From NCBI GenBank assembly GCA_951828385.1, contig OX639973.1:1488001-1552000 (forward strand): DNA of 64,000 nucleotides, read 5' to 3'. The number at the start of each line of letters is the position of its first letter. Position 1 is the stretch's first letter. A program made the translations under genes and the position numbers. This DNA is from an uncultured Poribacteria bacterium (lineage in GTDB: Bacteria; Poribacteria; WGA-4E; WGA-3G). Shown in pieces: positions 8,843 through 15,983 of this stretch. The notes below the pieces were generated by a model, which was not told the origin of the DNA, searched no databases, and was given only the letters and a program-made list of their open reading frames with translations.

Positions 8843-8998
8843 ATGCTCGAACAAACCTTATACGATAACTTGACTGAGATTGTTGTTAGTATAATCCAAC
8901 GCGGTCGGCATGTCAACCCTGATTGTTTCCTTACAGGGAAGTCAAAACAAATTTGCATCCCTAAACCAAATATGTTATCATATATGAATGTAAACTAA
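8843..8998 (+). CDS. Possible 51-residue small protein
   Basis: Open frame from ATG 8843 to TAA 8996-8998, with AGGAAAA 5-11 bases before the start. The product begins MLEQTLYDNLTEIVVSII and contains a QRGRHVNPDCFL segment. It matches no family I recognise and has no clear signal peptide. The supporting points are the ribosome site and the ECF-like promoter just upstream. It could equally be a chance frame or a truncated gene in front of the sigma factor. Confidence 0.3.
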   Translation: MLEQTLYDNLTEIVVSIIQRGRHVNPDCFLTGKSKQICIPKPNMLSYMNVN

Positions 8999-9115
8999 AA
9001 TTTGGCACGCTTACTTCTTGTAGGAGTGATTTCTAACCCAACGCTTTATCGGGAGTGTTTAAAACCGAACAAAATTCGCTCAAATGCGTCTAATATATGG
9101 GAAATTAGGAACTTT

Positions 9116-9143
9116 TTGACACACATGGTGTATAAATAATAAT
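9116..9143 (+). promoter_or_regulatory. Probable promoter of the ECF sigma gene
   Basis: TTGACA (9116-9121), then AATAAT (9138-9143) 16 bp later; the -10 matches five of six consensus bases. It lies about 55 bp before the chosen start codon of the sigma gene. Confidence 0.55.
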
Positions 9144-9197
9144 GCCCAATAAGTTGAGACACTCAAAGTTAACTTTGCACCCATGGAGAAAATAGAC

Positions 9198-9845
9198 ATG
9201 ACATATACCCAAAGAATCCCCACTTTTTACACGGATACCGAACTTGAACAGATTGATGAGGATGCACTTGTCAATCAGTTCCAGAACGGCGACACAGAGG
9301 CTTTTAATCCTCTCGTGCTTAAATATCAAAAGAAAATTTACAACCTCATGTATCAACGGGTTCGCGATCAGGAAACAGCAAAAGACCTCTGCCAGGAGGT
9401 TTTTCTGAAAGCCTTCAATGCCCTACCCAACTTCAAAGGTGGTTCAGCATTTTATAGTTGGATTTACCGAATCGCGATTAATTGCAGTATCGACTTTCAG
9501 CGTCAACGTAACCGCAATAAGGTGCTTACGTTTGAAGAATTGCCAGTTGAAGCCGACGAGGTGCTAAGAATGACCGATGCCCATCCATCTCCTGAGCGAC
9601 TTCTCGATGAGAAGGAACTTGGACTTATCATCCGCAAGGCGGTGAAGAAACTTCCACCCGGTCAGCGTCGGGTCTTTAATCTGCGGCACCGACGTGAACT
9701 CGCGATCAAAGAGATCGCGGCACTCCTAAACAGGTCGGAGGGCACGGTTAAAGCACACTTGCACCATGCGCACCGGCAGCTGCAAAGTATGCTGCTACCA
9801 TACTTGCGAAATGAACCGCTGGAATGGAACGGAGAAATTCAGTAG
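9198..9845 (+). CDS. ECF-family RNA polymerase sigma factor (RpoE-like)
   Basis: Stand-alone ECF sigma factor of 215 residues. Region 2 is seen in FNPLVLKYQKKIYNLMYQRV, QETAKDLCQEVFLKAFNAL and SAFYSWIYRIAINCSIDFQRQ; region 4 in LPPGQRRVFNLRHRRELAIKEIAALLNRSEGTVKAHLHHAHRQL. The start is placed at ATG 9198 because GGAG (9185-9188) is correctly spaced there; the ATG at 9183 overlaps that site and has none of its own. No anti-sigma factor follows; the next features are tRNAs. It is different from the sigma domains of the array beyond 34.8 kb, having no C-terminal extension. Confidence 0.92.
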   Translation: MTYTQRIPTFYTDTELEQIDEDALVNQFQNGDTEAFNPLVLKYQKKIYNLMYQRVRDQETAKDLCQEVFLKAFNALPNFKGGSAFYSWIYRIAINCSIDFQRQRNRNKVLTFEELPVEADEVLRMTDAHPSPERLLDEKELGLIIRKAVKKLPPGQRRVFNLRHRRELAIKEIAALLNRSEGTVKAHLHHAHRQLQSMLLPYLRNEPLEWNGEIQ

Positions 9846-10017
9846 CACCAAAATCCATCACAGATGTTTTCCGCAACTGAAAACTGAGAGGTAGGACGCT
9901 GTCCTGTTTCACATTAAAGTTAAATCTGGTTCGTAGTAGGATAATTCTGCGGCGTACTCGCCCAAATGCAACGTGCCTTATTGCACGCCGACTGAAAACT
10001 GAAACTGAATTATTAAC
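9846..10017. other. Intergenic region with degenerate repeats upstream of the tRNA cluster
   Basis: Holds scattered ACTGAAAACTGA-type half-repeats (around 9878 and 9990) and a GGTTCGTAGT-type segment (around 9930) similar to one near 24464. No gene is seen. Confidence 0.45.
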
Positions 10018-10046
10018 TTGACAAAATCCCCAAGATATTGTATAAT
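10018..10046 (+). promoter_or_regulatory. Perfect consensus promoter of the tRNA cluster
   Basis: TTGACA (10018-10023), 17 bp, TATAAT (10041-10046). Transcription would start near 10053, about 28 bases before the first tRNA. A strong promoter of this kind fits stable-RNA genes. Confidence 0.88.
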
Positions 10047-10080
10047 ATATACGGTTAGATAATACGAAGAATCAAACATA

Positions 10081-10168
10081 GGTGGGATGGCTGAGTGGAC
10101 GAAAGCGGCGGTCTTGAAAACCGTTATGGCGAAAGCCATCGTGGGTTCGAATCCTACTCCCACCGCCA
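10081..10168 (+). tRNA. tRNA-Ser (anticodon UGA)
   Basis: Class II tRNA with a long variable arm (TTATGGCGAAAGCCATC). Acceptor GGTGGGA pairs with TCCCACC; the anticodon loop is CTTGAAA; the T-loop GGTTCGAATCC is standard; CCA is encoded at 10166-10168. Confidence 0.95.
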
Positions 10169-10172
10169 TTAT

Positions 10173-10257
10173 GGAGAGGTGCAGGAGTGGTTGAACTGGA
10201 CTGCCTGCTAAGCAGTTATGGCGCAAGCCATCGTGGGTTCGAATCCCACCCTCTCCG
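10173..10257 (+). tRNA. tRNA-Ser (anticodon GCU)
   Basis: Acceptor GGAGAGG pairs with CCTCTCC; anticodon loop CTGCTAA in the stem ACTGC/GCAGT; long variable arm; the 3' CCA is not encoded. It starts 4 bases after tRNA-Ser(UGA), so both are processed from one transcript. Confidence 0.95.
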
Positions 10258-10271
10258 TTTCTAAAACGGTT

Positions 10272-10325
10272 TTGATCAACAACTCGCGCCTTAGCAAAAG
10301 TATCTGTAGACGAGTTGTTGGTCAA
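10272..10325. repeat. 54-bp palindrome-ended element, intergenic copy
   Basis: Ends are inverted copies: TTGATCAACAACTCG at the left and CGAGTTGTTGGTCAA at the right (one mismatch). The whole 54 bp is present in reverse orientation inside rsmG (18379-18432), with 46 of 54 bases identical. Here it lies between tRNA-Ser(GCU) and tRNA-Arg(ACG). Confidence 0.85.
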
Positions 10326-10410
10326 GGTTTTTAGTAACCCGTTGTGGCAGTCGTGCGTCGCTTTCACGCCGCAAACGCTTTTGACTGATAACCGATAGTT
10401 ATTATAATGC

Positions 10411-10484
10411 GCGCCTGTAGCTCAGTGGATTAGAGCATCTGACTACGGATCAGAAGGCCGGGGGTTCGAATCCTCTCAGGCGCT
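10411..10484 (+). tRNA. tRNA-Arg (anticodon ACG)
   Basis: Acceptor GCGCCTG pairs with CAGGCGC; anticodon stem TCTGA/TCAGA with loop CTACGGA; no encoded CCA. The A34 of this tRNA is the standard substrate of TadA, whose gene starts 26 bases downstream. TATAAT at 10402-10407 is probably too close to be its own -10. Confidence 0.95.
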
Positions 10485-10509
10485 TCACAAGCCATTTGTT
10501 GGACTGAAT

Positions 10510-10974
10510 TTGGATAGCGATCTTTTCTGGATGGGACAAGCACTGGCGTTAGCAAAGCAAGCCGCCGAGAACGGGGAAGTACCCGTCGGGGCGATCCTTG
10601 TTAGCAACGATGTCCGTATCGCTGAAGCGTCCAACCTACGTGAGCAGTCTGGCAGCCCTATCGCTCACGCGGAAATGCTCGCCATACAAGCGGCATCCGA
10701 GAAAATCGGTAACTGGCGGTTTGTAGATACAACGCTTTACGTGACCTTAGAACCCTGCCCAATGTGTGCCGGGGCTATTGTGTTAGCACGCATCCCGAAG
10801 GTCGTTTACGGCACGGCAGACCCGAAAGCCGGGGCAGCAGGCACACTCTACAACATCCTCCAAGATGAACGCCTGAACCATCGGGTTGAATTGGTAAGTG
10901 GTGTGTTAGCAGATGAGAGCAGCGCGCTGCTAAAATCTTTTTTTCAGGAACGCCGTCAGAACTGTAAAAAGTGA
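10510..10974 (+). CDS. tadA: tRNA adenosine(34) deaminase
   Basis: Converts A34 to inosine in tRNA-Arg(ACG), so that one tRNA reads CGU, CGC and CGA. Zinc-deaminase motifs are complete: H53-A-E55 (ligand and proton-shuttling Glu) and PCPMC with C83 and C86. The length, 154 residues, is normal. The start is a TTG at 10510, because the usual D-x-x-F-M-x-x-AL helix begins there (DSDLFWMGQALALAKQA); the first ATG (10531) would cut into that helix. The gene directly follows its own substrate tRNA gene and is likely co-transcribed with the cluster. Confidence 0.93.
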   Translation: MDSDLFWMGQALALAKQAAENGEVPVGAILVSNDVRIAEASNLREQSGSPIAHAEMLAIQAASEKIGNWRFVDTTLYVTLEPCPMCAGAIVLARIPKVVYGTADPKAGAAGTLYNILQDERLNHRVELVSGVLADESSALLKSFFQERRQNCKK

Positions 10975-10997
10975 GTCCATCAACGTCTTCAGGTGTC

Positions 10998-11127
10998 GGT
11001 TTTTTAAATTATCAGTTAAGACGCGTGGCTGGTACAATTAACTTTACCGCCGCAAACGATTCTTTAACTGAAAACTGAAAGGATTTTTTTTCAGAAAAAA
11101 ATCCGAACTGACAACTGACAACTAAAT
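10998..11127. repeat. Opposed-arm AGTTATC-type repeat between tadA and tRNA-Ser(CGA)
   Basis: Left part has TTATCAGTTAAGA; right part has CTTTAACTGAAAACTGAAAGG, a GGATTTTTTTTC/GAAAAAAATCC-like hairpin and a tandem CTGACAACTGACAACT. It belongs to the family also seen at 11379, 14211, 23850, 24389, 29768, 30886 and 33931. Confidence 0.65.
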
Positions 11128-11129
11128 AG

Positions 11130-11214
11130 GGAGAGATGCAGGAGTGGTTGAACTGGACAGTCTCGAAAACTGTTGTGGCGCAAGTCACCGTGGGTTCGAA
11201 TCCCACTCTCTCCG
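11130..11214 (+). tRNA. tRNA-Ser (anticodon CGA)
   Basis: Acceptor GGAGAGA pairs with TCTCTCC; anticodon stem ACAGT/ACTGT with loop CTCGAAA; long variable arm; a T-run (TTTTTT) begins directly after the discriminator base, which could help termination. Confidence 0.95.
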
Positions 11215-11260
11215 TTTTTTGATATTTTCGAGTTGAACGATAATGAGGCATTGCAAGGTG

Positions 11261-11287
11261 CTGTAGGAGGGTTTTGTAAACCCGATA
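11261..11287. repeat. Short dispersed repeat (GTAGGAGGG...CCCGATA type)
   Basis: CTGTAGGAGGGTTTTGTAAACCC followed by GATA. Its reverse complement resembles the in-frame segment at 32533-32560 in the surface-protein gene. Confidence 0.5.
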
Positions 11288-11302
11288 AATTTCATAACCT
11301 CT

Positions 11303-11375
11303 GGGGCAGTAGCTCAGTTGGGAGAGTGCATCCCTCGCACGGATGAGGTCACGGGTTCAAATCCCGTCTGCTCCA
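11303..11375 (+). tRNA. tRNA-Ala (anticodon CGC)
   Basis: Acceptor GGGGCAG pairs with CTGCTCC and contains the G3:U70 wobble pair that marks alanine tRNAs. Anticodon stem CATCC/GGATG, loop CTCGCAC. Short variable loop; discriminator A; CCA not encoded. Confidence 0.94.
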
Positions 11376-11378
11376 TAC

Positions 11379-11492
11379 GTGATAGTTAACAGTTAACAGC
11401 TGTCAGTTACAAGAGGTTTTCGATAGTTCCAAAGTCTGTTAACTCAGAACCGAAAGATTTTTTCGCAGAAAAAATCGTACTGACAACTATAA
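11379..11492. repeat. Opposed-arm AGTTAAC-type repeat with central A/T hairpin
   Basis: Left arm GTTAACAGTTAACAGCTG, right part CTGTTAACTCAGAACCG, then GATTTTTT-CGCAG-AAAAAATC, a perfect 8-bp hairpin, followed by GTACTGACAACT. The AAAGATTTTTT...AAATCGTACTG core recurs at about 23929 and 24573. Confidence 0.7.
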
Positions 11493-11495
11493 AAC

Positions 11496-11587
11496 GGAGA
11501 GATGCAGGAGTTGGTTGAACTGGCATGACTGGAAATCATGTGTGCTGTTTTGCAGTACCGTGGGTTCGAATCCCACTCTCTCCGCCA
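11496..11587 (+). tRNA. tRNA-Ser (anticodon GGA)
   Basis: Acceptor GGAGAGA pairs with TCTCTCC; anticodon stem CATGA/TCATG with loop CTGGAAA; long variable arm (GTGCTGTTTTGCAGTAC); CCA encoded at 11585-11587. With the other three it completes the serine isoacceptor set. Confidence 0.95.
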
Positions 11588-11605
11588 GCTTTTATATTTA
11601 ATACC

Positions 11606-11885
11606 TTGGCTATGCTAGGTGGGGAGGTAGCGGTGCCCTGTATCTGCAATCCGCTAAAGCAGGACTGAATCCCCAGTATGCGGCATGTTTCTGTGGGGTC
11701 TGTCCCACGTACGTAGTGTTGAGGGTTGGGTCTTGAGCAACGAGTGCTTGTTAAACCCCGTCAGGTCCGGAAGGAAGCAGCGGTAGATGAGTTATTCGTG
11801 TGACGCAAGGGTGCCTGACCTGAGCTAACGGCGCGGGCAACGCTTGGAGGGGCTTGTCAACTTTGGGTGCATAGCCATTTTTTTT
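11606..11885 (+). ncRNA. ffs: Signal recognition particle RNA, large (Alu-containing) bacterial type
   Basis: The SRP54-binding hairpin is unmistakable (CAGGTCCGGAAGGAAGCAG, 11762-11780). The 5' part carries the Alu-domain signature GGTAGCGGTGCCCTG and GCAATCCGCT, as in Bacillus or Clostridium scRNA, so this is the long form and not the short 4.5S type. The ends pair perfectly: GGCTATGC (11608-11615) with GCATAGCC (11869-11876), followed by a run of eight Ts that would act as terminator. The RNA scaffolds Ffh for co-translational membrane targeting. Its position directly before dnaX is common in bacteria. Ends are estimated to within a few bases. Confidence 0.93.
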
Positions 11886-11989
11886 GCGCAGAGTATCTGG
11901 ACAGACCACATCTCATTCCCAAATTGTGCCAATAAGGCACAATTTGTCTTTGCTTTACACTCTCAAGCCGTACAAGAAAGGATTACGCA

Positions 11990-13762
11990 ATGTCTTACGA
12001 GGTTCTCGCCCAAAAATGGCGACCCCAAAACTTCAATGACGTTGTTGGACAGGCACACGTTACCACAACGCTAAAAAATCAGATTCTGTCTGAACGCGTC
12101 GGGCATGCCTACCTTTTTTGGGGACCCCGTGGGACCGGTAAGACCACCGTCGCGCGTATCCTTGCCAAAGCGGTTAACTGTCCTAACCGTGTTCAAGAAA
12201 CCAAATTTGATACCGTCCAAACCGCGGAACCTTGCAATCAATGCGTATTCTGTAACGACATCTCACAAGGTCGATCCCTTGATGTATTGGAGATGGATGG
12301 TGCATCGAATCGCGGTATCGATACGATTAGAGACCTTCGGGAAAACGTTAAACTCTCTCCAGCCACTTGCCCCTATAAAATCTATATCATAGATGAAGCG
12401 CACATGCTCTCAATAGAGGCCTTCAACGCACTGCTTAAAACGCTTGAAGAACCGCCGCCACATGTCATGTTCATCATGGCTACCACAGAGCACGCCAAAA
12501 TCCCGAAGACGATTAGCTCCCGCTGTCAAGATTTCGATTTCCGACACTTAGAAGATGAAAAAATAATTACACGCTTACAGTTAATTGCCAAAGAAGAAGA
12601 AATCTCAGCAGACCCGGATGTACTCACGCTCATTACCCGTCAATCCGAAGGCTGTCTACGAGACGCTGAAAACCTGTTGGAACGTCTCGTCTCATCTGCT
12701 GGTAAGGATCTCACAACTGACGCTGTTGAACAAATCATCGGACTCGGTTCGAGTGCTCTGCTCCGAAAACTTACAACAGCAATTACAGAAAGAGACCTTT
12801 CAAAAAGTTTAAAAACGCTAAACGACTTAACGAAGCAAGGAACAGATCTGTCGCAATGCTTAGATCAACTGATCGGCTATTTTCGAGATCTACGCCTGTT
12901 AGCAATTGACGACAACTTAAGTGAGTTGATTCAGAGTCCGAAATCAGATGTGTCGGAACTCAAGCAAAAAGCGGAGCAGATGTCGGTCAACCGGCTATCA
13001 CGGATCATCAAGATTTTGATGCACACCGACCGCGATATAAAACAGTATGGCTACCCACAAATTCAGTTAGAAGCCGCGCTGATCCAACTTAATTCACTTG
13101 AAGAGGGTATCCCGCTTCAAAAAATTGTTGACAAGTTGTCCGCCTTAGAGCAGAAATTTGATGCCGCCGGGATTTCCGCCCCTGCACAACGGCAATTTCC
13201 GCCTTCGGAAGTAAATCCGTCAGATCAGCAAACTGCATCACCGCAGACCCCTCTGCGTACAAGCAAAAATATCCTTACCTCCACCGAACCTGATCCCGCA
13301 ATACATTACACAGATTTACCTACGACTGCTGCACCGGATTCAAATGCATCAAACCCATCGTCAACACCACAGGGATCTCGCGATCTTGCAGACCTGCCTC
13401 TATTTTGGGAAACGTTAAAACCAAAATTGCCTATGAAACTCAGATACGGCTTATTAGAAGGCTCCGTGCCGACAGTGAACGGCACAAATATGGTTAAAAT
13501 CGCGTGTTCACCCACACATATCTCAATGGTTACAGACGAAGACAAACAAATCATATCTAACATTCTAATGCAGGAAGTCGGAACATCTGTAAAAATTGAG
13601 TTGGTCGCGTTAGAGACTGTCCCAGAATCGGCATCTGCTCAAGAAGCGACTGAAAAAACGGAACGAAAGACACCAATGATACGGAAAGCTGAAGCACAAG
13701 ACGATCCGCAGCTCAAAACTGCGCTTGATCTTTTTGATGCCACAGTCTTGGAAACCCAATAA
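11990..13762 (+). CDS. dnaX: DNA polymerase III subunit gamma/tau
   Basis: Clamp-loader ATPase of 590 residues. AAA+ motifs: Walker A GPRGTGKT (45-52), zinc module Cys64 with the cluster PCNQCVFC (Cys82, 85, 88), Walker B IYIIDEAH (131-138), sensor 1 ATTEH, and SRC arginine finger region (SSRCQDF). The domain III collar follows to about residue 370, then a Pro/Ser/Thr-rich linker and a tau-like C-terminal domain (from about residue 460). AAGGA is correctly spaced before ATG 11990. First gene of the conserved dnaX-ybaB-recR run. I did not find a clear slippery heptamer for a short gamma form. Confidence 0.96.
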   Translation: MSYEVLAQKWRPQNFNDVVGQAHVTTTLKNQILSERVGHAYLFWGPRGTGKTTVARILAKAVNCPNRVQETKFDTVQTAEPCNQCVFCNDISQGRSLDVLEMDGASNRGIDTIRDLRENVKLSPATCPYKIYIIDEAHMLSIEAFNALLKTLEEPPPHVMFIMATTEHAKIPKTISSRCQDFDFRHLEDEKIITRLQLIAKEEEISADPDVLTLITRQSEGCLRDAENLLERLVSSAGKDLTTDAVEQIIGLGSSALLRKLTTAITERDLSKSLKTLNDLTKQGTDLSQCLDQLIGYFRDLRLLAIDDNLSELIQSPKSDVSELKQKAEQMSVNRLSRIIKILMHTDRDIKQYGYPQIQLEAALIQLNSLEEGIPLQKIVDKLSALEQKFDAAGISAPAQRQFPPSEVNPSDQQTASPQTPLRTSKNILTSTEPDPAIHYTDLPTTAAPDSNASNPSSTPQGSRDLADLPLFWETLKPKLPMKLRYGLLEGSVPTVNGTNMVKIACSPTHISMVTDEDKQIISNILMQEVGTSVKIELVALETVPESASAQEATEKTERKTPMIRKAEAQDDPQLKTALDLFDATVLETQ

Positions 13763-13767
13763 TCGAT

Positions 13768-13787
13768 GCTTTCCAAATTTGGAAAGC
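13768..13787. repeat. 20-bp perfect palindrome after dnaX
   Basis: GCTTTCCAAATTTGGAAAGC, beginning 5 bases past the dnaX stop. No T-run follows, so termination would be weak; ybaB probably remains co-transcribed. Confidence 0.65.
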
Positions 13788-13899
13788 GTATCTTATTAAG
13801 TAAGGAAACTTTTATTGCACCAAGCATGTTTGTGACAAAACAGGAACGAAACAGGGACATACACACGATTCAAAGTCGCTTGGTGATAGGACAACAACT

Positions 13900-14208
13900 A
13901 TGAAGATGAATGACCTGATGAAACAGGCACAACAAATGCAAAAGCGGATGCTGGAAATCCGAGAAGAACTTGCAAACCGAACTGTTGAAGCAACTGTTGG
14001 AGGTGGAATGGTAACCGCCGTTGTCAATGGGCAACAGGAAGTCATCTCACTCCGGATTACCCCAGAAGTCGTTGACCCAGAAGATACCGAAATGCTTGAG
14101 GACCTGGTTGTCGCAGCAGTCAATGAGGCACTGCAACAATCGCAAGAATTGATGTCCGCGGAAATGAGCAAATTGACGGGCGGCCTTAAAATTCCCGGAC
14201 TCCCATAA
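13900..14208 (+). CDS. ybaB: YbaB/EbfC family nucleoid-associated protein
   Basis: Small DNA-binding protein of 102 residues, the usual length. Typical features: N-terminal helix MKMNDLMKQAQQMQKRML, central strands TVEATVGGGMVTAVVNGQQEVISLRI, EDTEMLEDLVVAAVNEAL, and the Gly-rich end (LTGGLKIPGLP). It forms homodimers that coat or bend DNA. Position between dnaX and recR is the classical one. The start at 13900 has only a weak AGGA upstream. Confidence 0.95.
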   Translation: MKMNDLMKQAQQMQKRMLEIREELANRTVEATVGGGMVTAVVNGQQEVISLRITPEVVDPEDTEMLEDLVVAAVNEALQQSQELMSAEMSKLTGGLKIPGLP

Positions 14209-14210
14209 CT

Positions 14211-14325
14211 AAAAAGTTAATGGTTAATAGTTAATGGTTAATGGTTATAAGTTAAGAGGTTTTGATTGCATCACGTGCCCCTCTTAACCAACAACTAATA
14301 ACCAATAACCAACAACCACTTCGCA
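14211..14325. repeat. Opposed-arm GTTAATGGTTA-type repeat between ybaB and recR
   Basis: Left arm is a run of GTTAATGGTTAATAGTTAA-like units ending in AAGAGG. Right arm is CCTCTTAACCAACAAC followed by TAATAACCAATAACC. The two arms are inverted copies around about 25 bases. Confidence 0.75.
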
Positions 14326-14335
14326 CAAAGAATCC

Positions 14336-14950
14336 ATGCAAGAATACCCAAAACCGCTGGCGAAGCTTATCACTGAACTTCAAAAGTTACCGACGATTGG
14401 TCAGAAGACAGCGCAACGTTTAGCGTTTTTTATGCTAAAGTTACCTGACACTGAAACCGCCCAAATCGCAGATGCCATCGCGCAGGTAAAACAACAACTC
14501 TCCTACTGCGATGTGTGTGGCACGATTACCGATACAAATCCGTGCTATATCTGTACCAGTCCGCGCCGCAACCAGCGGATAATTTGTGTCGTTGAAGAAT
14601 CGGATGACCTTTGGGCAATTGAGAGAACTAACGGCTATACAGGGTTATATCATGTACTTGGCGGAGTACTCTCACCGTTAGACGGTACCGGACCCGAAGA
14701 ACTCGGAATTAATAGGCTTTTTCAACGTATCAAGGATTCCGCCGTAAATGCCGAACCGGTGCAAGAGGTAATTCTTGCCACGAATTGGACAACAGAAGGA
14801 CAAGCGACGGCACTCTATCTTACACAACATCTCGAAACGTTTGAAGTCAGTGTCACCCGTATTGCCTACGGTATTCCTGTTGGTGGAGATTTGGAGTACA
14901 TCGACGAGGTAACCCTTGCGAAAGCACTTGAAGGCAGGCGAAAAGCGTAA
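14336..14950 (+). CDS. recR: Recombination mediator protein RecR
   Basis: Works with RecF/RecO to load RecA on gapped DNA. The 204 residues show the N-terminal HhH region (LQKLPTIGQKTAQRLAFFML), the C4 zinc finger (C58-x2-C61, C70-x2-C73), the Toprim domain (ICVVEESDDLWAIERT, YHVLGGVLSPLDG) and the conserved C-terminal IAYGIPVGGDLEYIDEVTL. The length is standard. The stop codon touches the start codon of the next gene (TAAATG), so M28 peptidase translation is probably coupled. Confidence 0.97.
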   Translation: MQEYPKPLAKLITELQKLPTIGQKTAQRLAFFMLKLPDTETAQIADAIAQVKQQLSYCDVCGTITDTNPCYICTSPRRNQRIICVVEESDDLWAIERTNGYTGLYHVLGGVLSPLDGTGPEELGINRLFQRIKDSAVNAEPVQEVILATNWTTEGQATALYLTQHLETFEVSVTRIAYGIPVGGDLEYIDEVTLAKALEGRRKA

Positions 14951-15943
14951 ATGATCAAGCGGTGGTTCCTACTACTTTTAGTGAATCTGTCCTGGGGCGT
15001 GTTTAGTTTCGCGTGTGCGGCACCAGACTCGGACAGCCAAAAAACGGAATTAAGAGACACTACCGATTTCAGTGCAAGCACGGCTCGCCAAGCAAATGCA
15101 GCCTTTGATGCCCAACGGGCGTTTGCAGCATTGAAAAAACAGTGCGAATTCGGTCCACGACCACCCGGTTCAGCAGCGCATCGCGAAACACGAGACTATC
15201 TATTTACAGAACTGCAAAAGTACGCAAACAGCGCAGAACTCCAGCCACATGTATACAAGGCAAAAACTGGCACGCTGCATCTAAACAATATTCTGGCAGA
15301 GTTCGGACCGCGGTCCCCACCCGTTACTGGAAAGGGGCAGAGTGGAGAGACAATGCTACTCGCAGCACATTGGGATACACGTCCCTTCGCCGATCACGAC
15401 CCAAAACCGGAAAATCGGGATAAACCGATCCTCGGTGCCAACGATGGTGCTTCAGGCGTTGCTATCCTCCTTGAAATTGCCAGAGTTTTCAAAGAACACC
15501 CACCGCCGCGGCGAGTTGTTATTGTGCTTTTCGATGGCGAGGATTACGGGAGAACCGCTGACGATATGTTTATCGGTTCCCGGTTTTTTGCCAAAAATCT
15601 TGGAAAATGGAAGCCAGACTACGGCATCTTGTTAGATATGGTGGGCGACAAAGATTTAACACTCCCGATAGAACGCTACTCTTGGACCGCGAATCGTGAG
15701 TTTACTGAGGCTATATGGAATCGAGCATCAAACCTCGGTTTGGGACCTTTTCAACAACGCTTAGGGAAAGCAATTATGGATGATCACGTTCCATTAATCA
15801 AAGTCGGTATCCCGATGGTTAATATAATTGACTTTGATTATCCCTATTGGCATACTATTGAAGATACTGTCGACAAATGTAGCCCCAAAAGCTTAGAAGT
15901 TGTCGCGACGCTTGTTATTAGCATTGTTTACGATGGACTTTAA
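14951..15943 (+). CDS. M28 family metallopeptidase (glutaminyl cyclase-like), secreted
   Basis: Exported zinc hydrolase of 330 residues. Signal peptide: KRWFLLLLVNLSWGVFSFACA; a lipoprotein is possible but the lipobox is poor. Metal ligands are in the expected order: H in LAAHWDTRP, D in GANDGASG, E in FDGEDYG, D in LLDMVGD, H in YWHTIEDT. The HWDTRP, FDGED and YWHTIEDT motifs resemble the glutaminyl-peptide cyclotransferase-like branch of M28. Between two expected strands it carries the short segment SPPVTGKGQ, encoded by a dispersed repeat (15311-15340) that also occurs in the NHL gene. Follows recR without any gap. Confidence 0.92.
   Translation: MIKRWFLLLLVNLSWGVFSFACAAPDSDSQKTELRDTTDFSASTARQANAAFDAQRAFAALKKQCEFGPRPPGSAAHRETRDYLFTELQKYANSAELQPHVYKAKTGTLHLNNILAEFGPRSPPVTGKGQSGETMLLAAHWDTRPFADHDPKPENRDKPILGANDGASGVAILLEIARVFKEHPPPRRVVIVLFDGEDYGRTADDMFIGSRFFAKNLGKWKPDYGILLDMVGDKDLTLPIERYSWTANREFTEAIWNRASNLGLGPFQQRLGKAIMDDHVPLIKVGIPMVNIIDFDYPYWHTIEDTVDKCSPKSLEVVATLVISIVYDGL
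15311..15340. repeat. In-frame SPPVTGKGQ element inside the M28 peptidase gene
   Basis: CCCCACCCGTTACTGGAAAG followed by GGGCAG. Related copies lie at 17956-17987 (before rsmG) and 29944-29973 (in frame in the NHL gene). Ends are inverted (CCCC...GGGG). Confidence 0.7.
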
Positions 15944-15983
15944 AACGTAAGTGTGTATCTCGTCGTCATAGCAGGATAAAAAG

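Larger units (their letters stand above)
8643..9115. other. Divergent intergenic region between the sensor kinase and the ECF sigma gene
   Basis: About 470 bases, AT-rich. It contains a candidate ECF-type promoter (8778-8807) and a 51-codon open frame (8843-8998), listed separately. No RNA gene was recognised. Confidence 0.5.

Noticed and set aside
9978-10367. 129-codon minus-strand open frame over the tRNA genes
   Set aside because: Covers two serine tRNAs; the peptide is the translation of tRNA sequence (GGIRTHDGLRHN is a well-known false annotation).
10402-10407. TATAAT before tRNA-Arg as its own promoter
   Set aside because: Only four bases before the mature tRNA; no -35 box at the right distance.
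11012-11251. 79-codon minus-strand open frame
   Set aside because: Covers tRNA-Ser(CGA); same type of false protein.
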